Shown here: piece after piece, positions 1-6,091 of the stretch | How the letters are laid out: every line of letters starts with the position of its first letter | Numbering within the stretch: position 1 is the stretch's first letter | Assembly: GCA_900553165.1 (NCBI GenBank) | Contig: USCN01000082.1 | Span: 1-6,091, forward strand | DNA length: 6,091 nucleotides | Reading direction: 5' to 3' | Source of the DNA: an uncultured Collinsella sp. | GTDB taxonomy: Bacteria > Actinomycetota > Coriobacteriia > Coriobacteriales > Coriobacteriaceae | Notes under the pieces: model-generated | The model's database searches: none | The model's input: only the letters and a program-made list of their open reading frames with translations | What the model was told of the DNA's origin: nothing | Position numbers and translations under genes: made by a program

Positions 1-1
1 C

Positions 2-220
2 GCCGCAAACGCCTATCTCCGCGCTCTGCTCGAGCACAACGCAGTACAGGCGGAATCGGCGGTAGTGCAATCGGAGCAGAGCGAGGACATGCTCGTCGAT
101 ACCATCAACGAGGCGCTCTTTGACCTGGTGGGCGACACCGTAATTGAATTTAGCGCAGCAGGGCCGCAGATTATCGAGGACTACGAAGCAGACGTGAGAG
201 GATACCTAGACCATGAGTGA
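2..220 (+). CDS. C-terminal end of a TerB-C domain-like protein (5' end outside window)
   Basis: An open frame runs from the left edge to the TGA at 218-220 and gives 72 residues. The tail contains a core DTINEALFDLVGDTVIEF followed by GPQIIEDYEADVRGYL (visible residues 33-68). This pattern, a 'D-x-x-G-D-T-V-I-E' strand then 'x-I-E-D-Y-x-x-D', is what I associate with the C-terminal TerB-C domain of large proteins that also carry TerB-N/TerB domains; that assignment is from memory of the family. TerB-type domains occur in tellurium-resistance-linked stress and phage-response systems, where they are thought to be structural or metal-binding scaffolds rather than enzymes. The stretch before the motif (residues 10-32) is Ala/Glu/Gln-rich and probably helical. 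The gene ends inside the start of the downstream ATPase (ATG at 213), so the two are probably translationally coupled and their products likely act together. The N-terminal domains are not visible, so full architecture and length are unknown. Confidence 0.6.
   Translation, partial: AANAYLRALLEHNAVQAESAVVQSEQSEDMLVDTINEALFDLVGDTVIEFSAAGPQIIEDYEADVRGYLDHE
197..220 (+). promoter_or_regulatory. Translational coupling site between TerB-C-like gene and ATPase
   Basis: The ATPase ATG (213-215) lies inside the last codons of the upstream gene, which stops at TGA 218-220, giving an 8-base overlap (ATGAGTGA). The ribosome site AGAGGA (197-202) is embedded in upstream coding sequence. This arrangement normally means termination-reinitiation and near-stoichiometric production of the two proteins. 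It also supports this ATG over other possible starts. Confidence 0.7.
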
Positions 221-1508
221 TACCGCATCCGCAGCACCTCGCGTGCCCAAGCGCGTCGCTGCCGTCATTCTCAACTCGCTCAAGGGCGGCGTGGTCCCGC
301 GCATCGGCCTTCCTTACATCACCGTAGGGCGCGAGGTCGAGATCCGCGCCCTGCTCACCGATCTGAGTCTCATCGCCGACGGTGGCGCGAGCTTCCGCTT
401 TCTGGTCGGTCGTTACGGCGCCGGCAAGAGCTTTTTGCTCCAGACTATCCGCACGCACGCCATGGGCGAGGGGTTCGTCGTCGCTGATGCCGACCTGTCG
501 CCCGAGCGCCGCCTGCAGGGCGGTCAGGGACAGGGCCTTGCCACCTACCGCGAGCTCATCCGCAATATATCGACCAAGACGCGCCCCGAGGGCGGTGCGC
601 TCAACCTTATTCTGGATCGCTGGGTCGCCTCGTGTGCCGACGTCGACGAGTCGGTCGTCAATGCCCAACTGGCCCCGCTCGAGGAGATGGTCCACGGCTT
701 CGACTTCACCCGCATGCTCCGCCGCTATCGCATGGCCGCATCCGGGGGCGACGAAGAGACCATGAGCCGCGTGACCAAATGGATTCGCGGCGAATACCGC
801 ACCAAGAGCGAGGCACGCGCCGAGCTGGGCTCCTCGACCATCATCAGCGATGACGACTGGTACGACTACGTTAAGCTCATTGCGCGCTTTTTGGTTTGCA
901 GTGGCTACAAGGGCATGCTGGTGCTCATCGACGAACTCGTAAACCTGTACAAGATCCCCAACGCCATCACGCGCCAGTACAACTACGAGAAGATCCTGAC
1001 CATGTACAACGACACACTGCAAGGCAAGGCACAGTACCTGGGCATGATCATGGGCGGCACGCCAACCTCCATCGAAGACCGTCGACGCGGCGTATTTTCC
1101 TACGAGGCTCTGCGCAGCCGCCTCGCCCAGGGCCGTTTTGCACGCGAGGACCTCAAAGACATGCTCGCACCCATCATTCGCCTGCAGCCGCTCACCTATG
1201 AGGAGCTGCTGGTGCTCATCGAAAAGCTCATGCAGATCCATGCCGGCTACTTTGGCTGGACGCCTACGCTTACCGAGAACGACCTGGTGGACTTCCTCAA
1301 GATTGAGTTTGGCCGCGTGGGAGCCGACACGCACCTGACGCCCCGTGAGGTCATCCGCGACTTTATCGAGTTGCTCGATATCCTGTGCCAAAACCCCGAT
1401 GCCGACGTGGCCGAGCTGCTGCAAAGCGTCGGCGGCGACACACTGGCACCGGCCAACGAATCGCCCACATCATCCGACGATCGCAACTTCGCCGAATTCA
1501 CCATCTAA
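213..1508 (+). CDS. brxD: BrxD-like P-loop ATPase (DUF2791 family)
   Basis: This 431-aa protein has a clear ATPase core. The Walker A is GRYGAGKS (residues 66-73) at the end of a hydrophobic strand, and the Walker B is LVLIDE (236-241), with D240 and E241 as the Mg/catalytic acids. A third conserved block follows at about 276-303: strand, GGTP, then RRGVFSYEALRSRL, probably carrying sensor and arginine-finger residues. The region between the two Walker motifs (about 100-215) is a helical insertion, and the C-terminus (about 325-405) is helical. These features and the length match BrxD of type 2 and type 6 BREX, proteins often labelled 'BREX system ATP-binding protein'. The expected role is a cytoplasmic ATP-driven switch or loader for its partner helicase; the exact activity is not established. 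The ATG at 213 overlaps the upstream TGA, and AGAGGA at 197-202 lies 10 bases ahead of it, a slightly long but usable spacing. The last 20 residues are Ser/Thr/Asp-rich and probably disordered. The family call is good; phage defence as the role is inferred from context. Confidence 0.8.
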   Translation: MSDTASAAPRVPKRVAAVILNSLKGGVVPRIGLPYITVGREVEIRALLTDLSLIADGGASFRFLVGRYGAGKSFLLQTIRTHAMGEGFVVADADLSPERRLQGGQGQGLATYRELIRNISTKTRPEGGALNLILDRWVASCADVDESVVNAQLAPLEEMVHGFDFTRMLRRYRMAASGGDEETMSRVTKWIRGEYRTKSEARAELGSSTIISDDDWYDYVKLIARFLVCSGYKGMLVLIDELVNLYKIPNAITRQYNYEKILTMYNDTLQGKAQYLGMIMGGTPTSIEDRRRGVFSYEALRSRLAQGRFAREDLKDMLAPIIRLQPLTYEELLVLIEKLMQIHAGYFGWTPTLTENDLVDFLKIEFGRVGADTHLTPREVIRDFIELLDILCQNPDADVAELLQSVGGDTLAPANESPTSSDDRNFAEFTI

Positions 1509-1535
1509 CCTGCCAAAAAGGGACAGGTTTATTTT
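1507..1535 (+). terminator. Terminator-like bulged hairpin directly after the ATPase gene
   Basis: The arms AACCTGCC (1507-1514) and GG-A-CAGGTT (1521-1529) pair over 8 bp with one bulged A (1523) around a 6-base loop, AAAAAG. They are followed by TTATTTT (1529-1535), a U-rich but interrupted tail. The 5' arm begins within the TAA stop. It could act as an intrinsic terminator or attenuator that lowers helicase transcription relative to the two upstream genes. It could equally be part of a dispersed palindromic repeat, because the 3' arm is repeated just downstream. The stem is short and the tail imperfect, so termination may be partial. Confidence 0.4.
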
Positions 1536-1546
1536 GACAGGTTTTA
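1522..1546 (+). repeat. Short tandem direct repeat GACAGGTTT(T)A
   Basis: GACAGGTTTA at 1522-1531 recurs as GACAGGTTTTA at 1536-1546, a 14-base period. The first copy is also the 3' arm of the preceding hairpin. A TTGACA box, identical to a sigma-70 -35 element, sits at 1534-1539, but no acceptable -10 hexamer lies 16-18 bases further on; the nearest TA-rich box, TAATGT at 1568, is 28 bases away. I therefore record the repeat and do not call a promoter. The remainder of the 1509-1624 gap shows no further structure apart from the ribosome site at its end. Confidence 0.45.
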
Positions 1547-1613
1547 TCTGGGCAAACGTCGAGACAGTAATGTAGCGAGCCACTGCCCACCGCGTTGAGA
1601 GTTCCGCTTTTGA

Positions 1614-1627
1614 GAGGAGGCCCCGTG
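1614..1627 (+). promoter_or_regulatory. Shine-Dalgarno site fixing the helicase GTG start
   Basis: GAGGAGG (1614-1620) is a near-perfect anti-16S match, followed by a 4-base spacer, CCCC, and GTG at 1625. The in-frame TTG at 1595 has no comparable site and would add ten residues (Met/Leu-RVPLLRGGPV) unlike a helicase N-terminus. The GTG start is therefore preferred. Confidence 0.8.
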
Positions 1628-4066
1628 AACGCCTTTGACCGCTACGCCCCGTTTATCCAAGACTTCATCTACTCCCACGATTGGGAGAGTCTGCGCTCTA
1701 TCCAGGTTGCGGCAGCAGATGCCATCTTTAACACACAAGACAATGTGCTCCTAACGGCATCCACAGCTTCCGGCAAAACCGAAGCGGCCTTCTTTCCCAT
1801 CCTGACCGAGTTTTGGGAGAACCCGCCCGCAAGCGTGGGCGCCCTCTACATTGGCCCCCTCAAGGCGCTCATCAACGATCAGTTCGTCCGCCTCAACGAC
1901 CTCTGCGAAGAAGCCGACATCCCCGTCTGGCACTGGCATGGCGACGTTTCGCAGTCGCACAAGGCAAAGCTCATCAAAAAGCCGAGCGGTATCTTGCAGA
2001 TTACGCCCGAGTCGCTCGAGGCGCTCTTGATCCATAAGCACATGGCGATTCCGCGCATGTTCTGCGATCTGCGCTACGTCGTCATCGACGAGGTCCATTC
2101 GCTTATGCGCGGCGATCGAGGCGGGCAGACGCTCTGCCTTATTGAGCGCCTGTCGCGCATGGCCGGCGTACAACCCCGCCGCATTGGCCTTTCGGCTACC
2201 ATCGGCGACCCCGAGCGCACGGGTGCCTTTCTCTCGCAGGGAACGGGACGCGACTGCGTTATCCCTCGTTTTGAGGAACCGCGCCGCGTGTGGCGTATCT
2301 CCATGGAGCACTTCTACAACTCGGGTCCCCAGGCGCAGCAGCGGGGATTCAAGAGCATGGGTCCTCAAGAGGCCGAAGTGCTTGCATGCGAGCGCATTGA
2401 GGCAGCGGCACCCGCGGCACTGCCCGTCAGCACCCAAGACATGCGCCATAGCGGACAACTCACACAGGAGGAACGCCGCCAACGTCGCGAGCAGGCACGG
2501 GGCAAGGCTGCCCCCAAGGACAGTCGCGCTTCCTCGGCCCCCGAGGGCGAAGTCGACATTCCCCGAGCACCCGAACAGGCATTACTCAACCCCACCGACA
2601 CAGCACCAGACAACGCCGACCCCGGCATGGGCTATATCTTCGAACACACCCGCGGCCGCAAGTGCCTGGTCTTTGCCAACTCGCGCGAAGAGGCGGAGGC
2701 CGTATGCTCCATGCTGCGTAGCTACTGCGAAAGTCGACACGAGCCCGACCGTTTCCTCATCCATCACGGCAATCTTTCGGCATCGTTGCGTGAGACGGCA
2801 GAAGAGCTTATGCGCGACGAGGAACAGGCACAGACGACCGTTACCACCTCTACGCTGGAACTCGGTATCGATATCGGCCGTCTGGAGCGTGCGTTTCAGA
2901 TCGATGCGCCGTTTACCGTCAGCTCCTTTTTGCAGCGAATGGGCCGCACGGGGCGCCGCGATCTTCCGCCCGAGATGTGGTTTGTCATGCGCGAGGAAGA
3001 GCCCGAGCCGCGCACGATGATGCCCGAGACCATTCCGTGGAAGCTCTTGCAGGGCATCGCGCTCGTACAACTCTATCGCGAGGAAAAGTGGGTCGAGCCG
3101 CCCGAGCTCGATCGACTCCCCTACAGCCTGCTCTACCACCAGACTATGTCGACGCTTGCCAGCACCGGAGAGCTCACGCCGGCAGAGCTTGCCCAGCGTG
3201 TGCTCACGCTTAGCTATTTCCATCGCATCTCGGCCGATGACTATCGCGTACTGCTGCGCCACCTCATCAAGATCGACCATATCCAAGTCACCGAGGGCGG
3301 CGGACTCATCGTGGGCCTCGCGGGCGAGCGCATCATTAACAACTTTAAGTTCTACGCTGTGTTCCAGGAAAACGAGGAGTTCACCGTTCGCAGTGAGTCG
3401 GCCGAGTTGGGCACGATCGTCAATCCGCCACCGCCCGGTGAGCGCATCGCCATCGCCGGACACTGCTGGATTGTCGAGGAAGTGGACTGGAAGCGCCACA
3501 CCGTCTTTGCCACGCAGGTCAAGGGCCGGGTGCCGGCCTACTTTGGCGACTGCCCCGGTGATATCAATACACACGTACTCGAGCGCATGCGCAAGGCGCT
3601 CAACGAGCACGCAGCATATCCGTACCTTATGGGTAACGCACGGGCCCGCCTTGCGCAGGCTCGTCATACCGCCGAGATTTCGGGCGCGGGAACCAAGCCG
3701 CTCATTAACCTGGGCGGCGACACCTGGGTCTTCCCCTGGTTGGGAAGCTACGCCTTTTTGGCGCTCGAGCGCATGCTCAAGATTAAATGTGCCGCGGAGC
3801 TGGGCCTTCGCGGACTCGACCCGTCACGCCCGTACTTTATGCAGTTTAAGATGAAGGCCGACGAGGAGACGTTCTTTGAAGTGCTCGCCGCCGAAGCCGA
3901 GAAAGACTTCGACCCCATCGACCTCGTCTATCCCGGCGAGGTGCCTTACTTTGACCGCTACGACGAGTTTGTTCCCGAAGAGCTCGTGCGCAAGGGCTTT
4001 GCCGAAGGCGTGCTCGACATCGAAGGCATGAAGCAGCGCGTTCTCGGCTGGCGCGACCACGCCTAA
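1625..4066 (+). CDS. brxHI: Superfamily 2 DEAD/DEAH-box helicase, Lhr/BrxHI-like
   Basis: From the GTG start the protein is 813 aa and carries a full set of SF2 motifs. These are the Q-motif-like LRSIQ (23-27), motif I TASTASGKTEA (44-54, K51), Ia GPLKALIND (77-85), Ib TPES (127-130), II DEVH (155-158), III SATIG (190-194), IV CLVFANSR (347-354), V TSTLELGIDIG (408-418) and VI QRMGRTGRR (437-445). The first RecA domain spans about 20-225 and the second about 335-460. DEVH, TLELGIDIG and the roughly 350-residue C-terminal extension are typical of Lhr-type 3'-to-5' helicases, in which a winged helix and beta-barrel follow the core. The BREX helicase BrxHI belongs to this group and is encoded beside BrxD, as here. 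The predicted role is ATP-driven translocation on or unwinding of DNA in the cytoplasm, with the upstream ATPase as partner. An unusual charged, proline- and alanine-rich linker (about 275-332) joins the two RecA domains. No nuclease or methylase motif was found. An Lhr-like repair helicase is the main alternative, but the neighbouring ATPase favours BrxHI. Confidence 0.85.
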   Translation: MNAFDRYAPFIQDFIYSHDWESLRSIQVAAADAIFNTQDNVLLTASTASGKTEAAFFPILTEFWENPPASVGALYIGPLKALINDQFVRLNDLCEEADIPVWHWHGDVSQSHKAKLIKKPSGILQITPESLEALLIHKHMAIPRMFCDLRYVVIDEVHSLMRGDRGGQTLCLIERLSRMAGVQPRRIGLSATIGDPERTGAFLSQGTGRDCVIPRFEEPRRVWRISMEHFYNSGPQAQQRGFKSMGPQEAEVLACERIEAAAPAALPVSTQDMRHSGQLTQEERRQRREQARGKAAPKDSRASSAPEGEVDIPRAPEQALLNPTDTAPDNADPGMGYIFEHTRGRKCLVFANSREEAEAVCSMLRSYCESRHEPDRFLIHHGNLSASLRETAEELMRDEEQAQTTVTTSTLELGIDIGRLERAFQIDAPFTVSSFLQRMGRTGRRDLPPEMWFVMREEEPEPRTMMPETIPWKLLQGIALVQLYREEKWVEPPELDRLPYSLLYHQTMSTLASTGELTPAELAQRVLTLSYFHRISADDYRVLLRHLIKIDHIQVTEGGGLIVGLAGERIINNFKFYAVFQENEEFTVRSESAELGTIVNPPPPGERIAIAGHCWIVEEVDWKRHTVFATQVKGRVPAYFGDCPGDINTHVLERMRKALNEHAAYPYLMGNARARLAQARHTAEISGAGTKPLINLGGDTWVFPWLGSYAFLALERMLKIKCAAELGLRGLDPSRPYFMQFKMKADEETFFEVLAAEAEKDFDPIDLVYPGEVPYFDRYDEFVPEELVRKGFAEGVLDIEGMKQRVLGWRDHA

Positions 4067-4093
4067 GACCAGTCTTTTTGGGACGAGGAGACT
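4065..4093. other. Short convergent intergenic junction with weak inverted repeats
   Basis: Only 26 bases separate the helicase stop (TAA, 4064-4066) from the stop of the convergent gene (4093-4095). AAGA-CCAG-TCTT (4065-4076) followed by TTT could form a very small hairpin with a U tail for the + strand transcript. AGTCT (4071-4075) and AGACT (4089-4093) form a second, mutually exclusive 5-bp stem usable from either strand. Both stems are too weak to call a confident terminator. Some bidirectional termination would be expected at such a junction. Confidence 0.3.
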
Positions 4094-4971
4094 TATTTGT
4101 CGTGAAGGACGGTGCCGAGGAAGTCGGTGTCGAAGGGCACGGCTTCGGCAAAGGCGTAGTTGCCGTCGCTGGCGATGAGCAGGTAGTTTTCCTCGCCGCC
4201 GAACTCCGCATCGCCACATGGGACCACCCAGGCGTGGGCGAATACCTCGAGTGCCGTGGCAGCGCAATCGCGCAGGAACGTCACATCGCTCCCCTCGCTT
4301 GCGCTCACGATATTGGCCACGTAGATGCCGCCGGCATTCAGGCTGCCCCGCACTAGACGCAACGCCTCAACGGTCGCCAGCTCGCGTACGGGCTCGGCAC
4401 CGCCAAAGCAATCGCTCACGACCACGTCGTAGCGACGATGACCCACACTCGTCACACCCAGATACGAGCGAGCCTCAGCAGTAATCACCCGCAAGCGGTC
4501 GCCCACCGTGCGCTCCAGCTCGTCCAGATAGAACCAACGGCGCGCCAGGCGCGTAATCTCTCCGTCATACTCGATAACGTCCATGCGCAAGCCCTCGTGC
4601 GACATCAGCGCAAACTTGGGATAGGCAAACCCGCCGCCACCCAGCATGAGCATACGGTCGATGCCGTGACCATAAGCGTCGTGCATTGCACCCTCGGCCT
4701 CAAACACGTCGTCAAACGCACGATAGTACACAAAGACGGGCTCAGCCCAACGCTCGCCAACGTAACTCGCGCTTTGGTAGACGCCGCCTTGCACCAATAC
4801 GCGGACTTCGTCGCCGCCCTCGTCGTGCACGCGCTTCACACGCGCCAACCCATTGCAGGTTCGCGCAACCTGCAGACAGGCAACACGAACAGCGACAGCG
4901 GCCGCACCAAGCGCCGCGGCTCCCAGAGCAACGCCGGCAACGACGCCGGCAGAAACACTCGGCTTGTTCAT
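4093..4971 (-). CDS. Spermidine synthase-like (class I SAM-fold) protein with N-terminal hydrophobic segment
   Basis: The 292-aa product has the Rossmann core of the spermidine/spermine synthase family. It has a glycine-rich nucleotide loop, MLMLGGGGFAYPK (107-119), then strand DVIEYD (131-136) whose E134 matches the ribose-binding acid of 'VEID' motifs, and YDVVVSDCFGG (181-191), the position of the catalytic loop. Further strands (about 214-222 and 261-267) complete the fold. True aminopropyltransferases carry a D-x-x-D loop; here D187 is kept but the second Asp is glycine (G190), as in many 'spermidine synthase-like' or fused proteins of unknown reaction. Polyamine synthesis should therefore not be assumed. 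Residues 8-33 form an Ala/Val/Gly-rich hydrophobic stretch after a single Lys, probably one membrane anchor with Arg-rich sequence behind it. The ATG directly abuts the TAG of the upstream gene (4972-4974), with AAAGGAG six bases ahead of the ATG, so it is co-transcribed and probably coupled with the Elp3 gene. The substrate is unknown. Confidence 0.75.
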   Translation of the reverse strand: MNKPSVSAGVVAGVALGAAALGAAAVAVRVACLQVARTCNGLARVKRVHDEGGDEVRVLVQGGVYQSASYVGERWAEPVFVYYRAFDDVFEAEGAMHDAYGHGIDRMLMLGGGGFAYPKFALMSHEGLRMDVIEYDGEITRLARRWFYLDELERTVGDRLRVITAEARSYLGVTSVGHRRYDVVVSDCFGGAEPVRELATVEALRLVRGSLNAGGIYVANIVSASEGSDVTFLRDCAATALEVFAHAWVVPCGDAEFGGEENYLLIASDGNYAFAEAVPFDTDFLGTVLHDK

Positions 4972-4985
4972 CTAGAGCTCCTTTT
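4969..4985 (-). promoter_or_regulatory. Abutting stop/start and ribosome site between the Elp3 and spermidine synthase-like genes
   Basis: On the minus strand the Elp3 TAG (4974-4972) is followed without a gap by ATG (4971-4969). AAAAGGAG (4985-4978) lies six bases before the ATG, inside the last Elp3 codons. This supports both the chosen start and translational coupling in a two-gene operon. Confidence 0.75.
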
Positions 4986-6091
4986 GCAGATAAAGGCCAT
5001 GGTCATAAAATCCAAGATGGCGATAGTACTCGCGCGTACCAATCGCGCTGATCACGTTGATGCGCGCATAGCCGGCATCCCGGGCAATCTCGCACGCACG
5101 CTCTACGAGCAAACGCCCCAACCCGTGATGCTGCGCCGCCTGGCCCTGGTCACCCACGCGTGCCGCCATGCCATACACGTGCACCTCGCGAATCATCGCC
5201 TCGTCCGGCGTCGTCGGCAACTCGTCCGCATGCGCGGCAACAAAAGCGCGAACGGGCAGCGACAGGCGCAAAAAGCCAGCGATCTTGCCTTCGGGCGTCA
5301 CCCACTGCAAAAAGCGTTCACGCGTCACCGGCGTCTCGTAAGCGACCTCATCAAGAGACAGTTCATCCAGGTCGGCACCCGCGGTACTGATCTCGCGATA
5401 GCGAATCTCACGCACCGTCGCACCGTCACCCCGAGCAGCCAGGCGGTTCTCAACGAGCTGACGCAGGTTGGGCTTCTTGTTGCCCACCATGATGTCATCG
5501 GAACTAAAATCGCGGATCATGCGACTGATACGGCAGAACGCCGGCGTCACCACGATGTCGTCGGCTAACACATCGAGCAGTTCTTCCTCGGTATAGGGGC
5601 GCCACTCGCCGCGCTCGTAGCAGCCCACCAGACGCGAGCCCTCGATGAGCGCACACGGGTAGACCTTGACCTCGTCGGGCATAAAGGCCCCCTCAGTCAT
5701 AAAGTGCTCGTAGTCGCGCTTGTCCCCCTCGGGTGTGGCGCCCAGCAAGTTGAGCATAAAATGCGCATGGATCTTAAAGCCAAACAGGCGCGCAAGCGAA
5801 AACGCCTGCTCGATCCGAGCCACCGAAATGCGACGCTCGTTGATATCGAGCAAATGTTGGTCGAGACTCTGAATACCCATCTGGATCTTGGTGCAGCCCA
5901 GGCGGCGGATGAGCGTAAGCGCCTGCGGCGTTACGGCATCGGGGCGCGTCTCGATAACGAGCCCCACCACGCGATGCTTCGCCGTCTCGTTGATGCGCTG
6001 CTGACGCTCAAGCTCCTCCATCGTTGCCGTTTGCCACTCGGCAACCTCGCCCCACGGCGTACCAGGGCCGTACAGCCGACGCACCGCGCGG
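4972..6091 (-). CDS. elp3: Elp3-family radical SAM/GNAT tRNA uridine-34 modifying enzyme (5' end outside window)
   Basis: The frame is open to the right edge, so about the last 372 residues are visible and the true start and the radical SAM CxxxCxxC cluster lie beyond 6091. Numbering from the codon at 6084, the radical SAM half shows GLVIETRPD (41-49), LGCTKIQMGIQS (62-73), KIHAHFMLNLLG (104-115), DEVKVYPCALIEGS (137-150), the RIS-RMIRD block (185-192) and NLRQL (206-210). The GNAT half shows HVYG (302-305), the acetyl-CoA loop QHHGLGRLL (318-326), NVISAIGTREYY (343-354) and a family-typical end, LGFYDHGLYLQKEL (357-370). This order matches Elp3, which uses SAM radical chemistry and acetyl-CoA to add a carboxymethyl group to the wobble uridine of certain tRNAs; bacteria encode it without the other Elongator subunits. 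A Cys conserved in the linker motif (C-R-x-[IV]-R-x-R-E) of other Elp3 proteins is Val224 here. An in-frame GTG at 6082-6084 is internal, because homology extends through it. The gene is followed at once by the spermidine synthase-like gene. Confidence 0.88.
   Translation of the reverse strand, partial: RAVRRLYGPGTPWGEVAEWQTATMEELERQQRINETAKHRVVGLVIETRPDAVTPQALTLIRRLGCTKIQMGIQSLDQHLLDINERRISVARIEQAFSLARLFGFKIHAHFMLNLLGATPEGDKRDYEHFMTEGAFMPDEVKVYPCALIEGSRLVGCYERGEWRPYTEEELLDVLADDIVVTPAFCRISRMIRDFSSDDIMVGNKKPNLRQLVENRLAARGDGATVREIRYREISTAGADLDELSLDEVAYETPVTRERFLQWVTPEGKIAGFLRLSLPVRAFVAAHADELPTTPDEAMIREVHVYGMAARVGDQGQAAQHHGLGRLLVERACEIARDAGYARINVISAIGTREYYRHLGFYDHGLYLQKEL

Noticed and set aside
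171..1424. Long open frame (417 codons) on the minus strand opposite the ATPase gene
   Set aside because: It lies entirely antisense to a well-supported ATPase, its translation shows no recognisable motif, and long antisense frames are expected in GC-rich coding sequence.
1534..1573. Sigma-70 promoter with TTGACA at 1534
   Set aside because: No -10 hexamer stands at 16-18 bases; the best TA-rich box is 28 bases away. The TTGACA falls inside the direct repeat and may be incidental.
1595..1624. Upstream TTG start for the helicase
   Set aside because: It lacks a suitable ribosome site and adds a non-conserved peptide, whereas GTG 1625 has a strong GAGGAGG just ahead.
2582..3667. 361-codon minus-strand open frame opposite the helicase
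   Set aside because: Same situation: it is a shadow of the helicase reading frame, has no motif and lacks a ribosome site.
4873..4890. Lipoprotein signal (lipobox) near Cys32 of the spermidine synthase-like protein
   Set aside because: The residues before the Cys are Arg-Val-Ala. Arg at -3 is not accepted by signal peptidase II, so a simple membrane anchor is more likely.
4438..5568. 376-codon plus-strand open frame across the spermidine synthase-like and Elp3 genes
   Set aside because: It spans two well-supported genes on the opposite strand, and its His/Arg/Ala-rich composition is typical of a frame shadow.

Overview
The window is a GC-rich, densely coded bacterial segment with two convergent gene blocks. 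Gene content and codon style (GC-ending codons, very short intergenic gaps) suggest a high-GC Gram-positive, possibly a gut coriobacterium of the Collinsella type. That taxonomic guess rests on impression only and was not tested.

Left block (1-4066, + strand): a three-gene cassette. It begins with the last 72 codons of a protein whose tail resembles the TerB-C domain. This gene overlaps by 8 bases the start of a 431-aa P-loop ATPase that looks like the BREX protein BrxD (DUF2791 family). After a 116-base gap comes an 813-aa superfamily 2 DEAD/DEAH helicase of the Lhr/BrxHI type. BrxD and BrxHI are known partners in type 2 and type 6 BREX phage defence. Here the gene beside them is TerB-like, and no PglZ phosphatase, PglX methyltransferase, BrxA/B/C or BrxL is visible. 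The natural reading is a BREX-related or Ter-related genome-defence or stress module in which the TerB-like protein and the ATPase serve a DNA helicase. The left end is cut off, so further components may lie upstream.

The only sizeable non-coding stretch (1509-1624) separates the ATPase from the helicase. It holds a terminator-like hairpin that begins inside the ATPase stop codon, a direct repeat of the hairpin's 3' arm, a TTGACA box without a convincing -10, and a strong Shine-Dalgarno sequence that fixes a GTG start for the helicase.

Right block (4093-6091, - strand): an Elp3-type radical SAM/GNAT tRNA U34-modifying enzyme (5' end outside the window), followed immediately (stop codon abutting the next ATG) by a 292-aa spermidine-synthase-fold protein with an N-terminal hydrophobic segment. 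The two are almost certainly co-transcribed. They look like a housekeeping pair unrelated to the defence cassette, with which they converge across a 26-base gap. No RNA genes, CRISPR arrays, transposases or attachment sites were seen.
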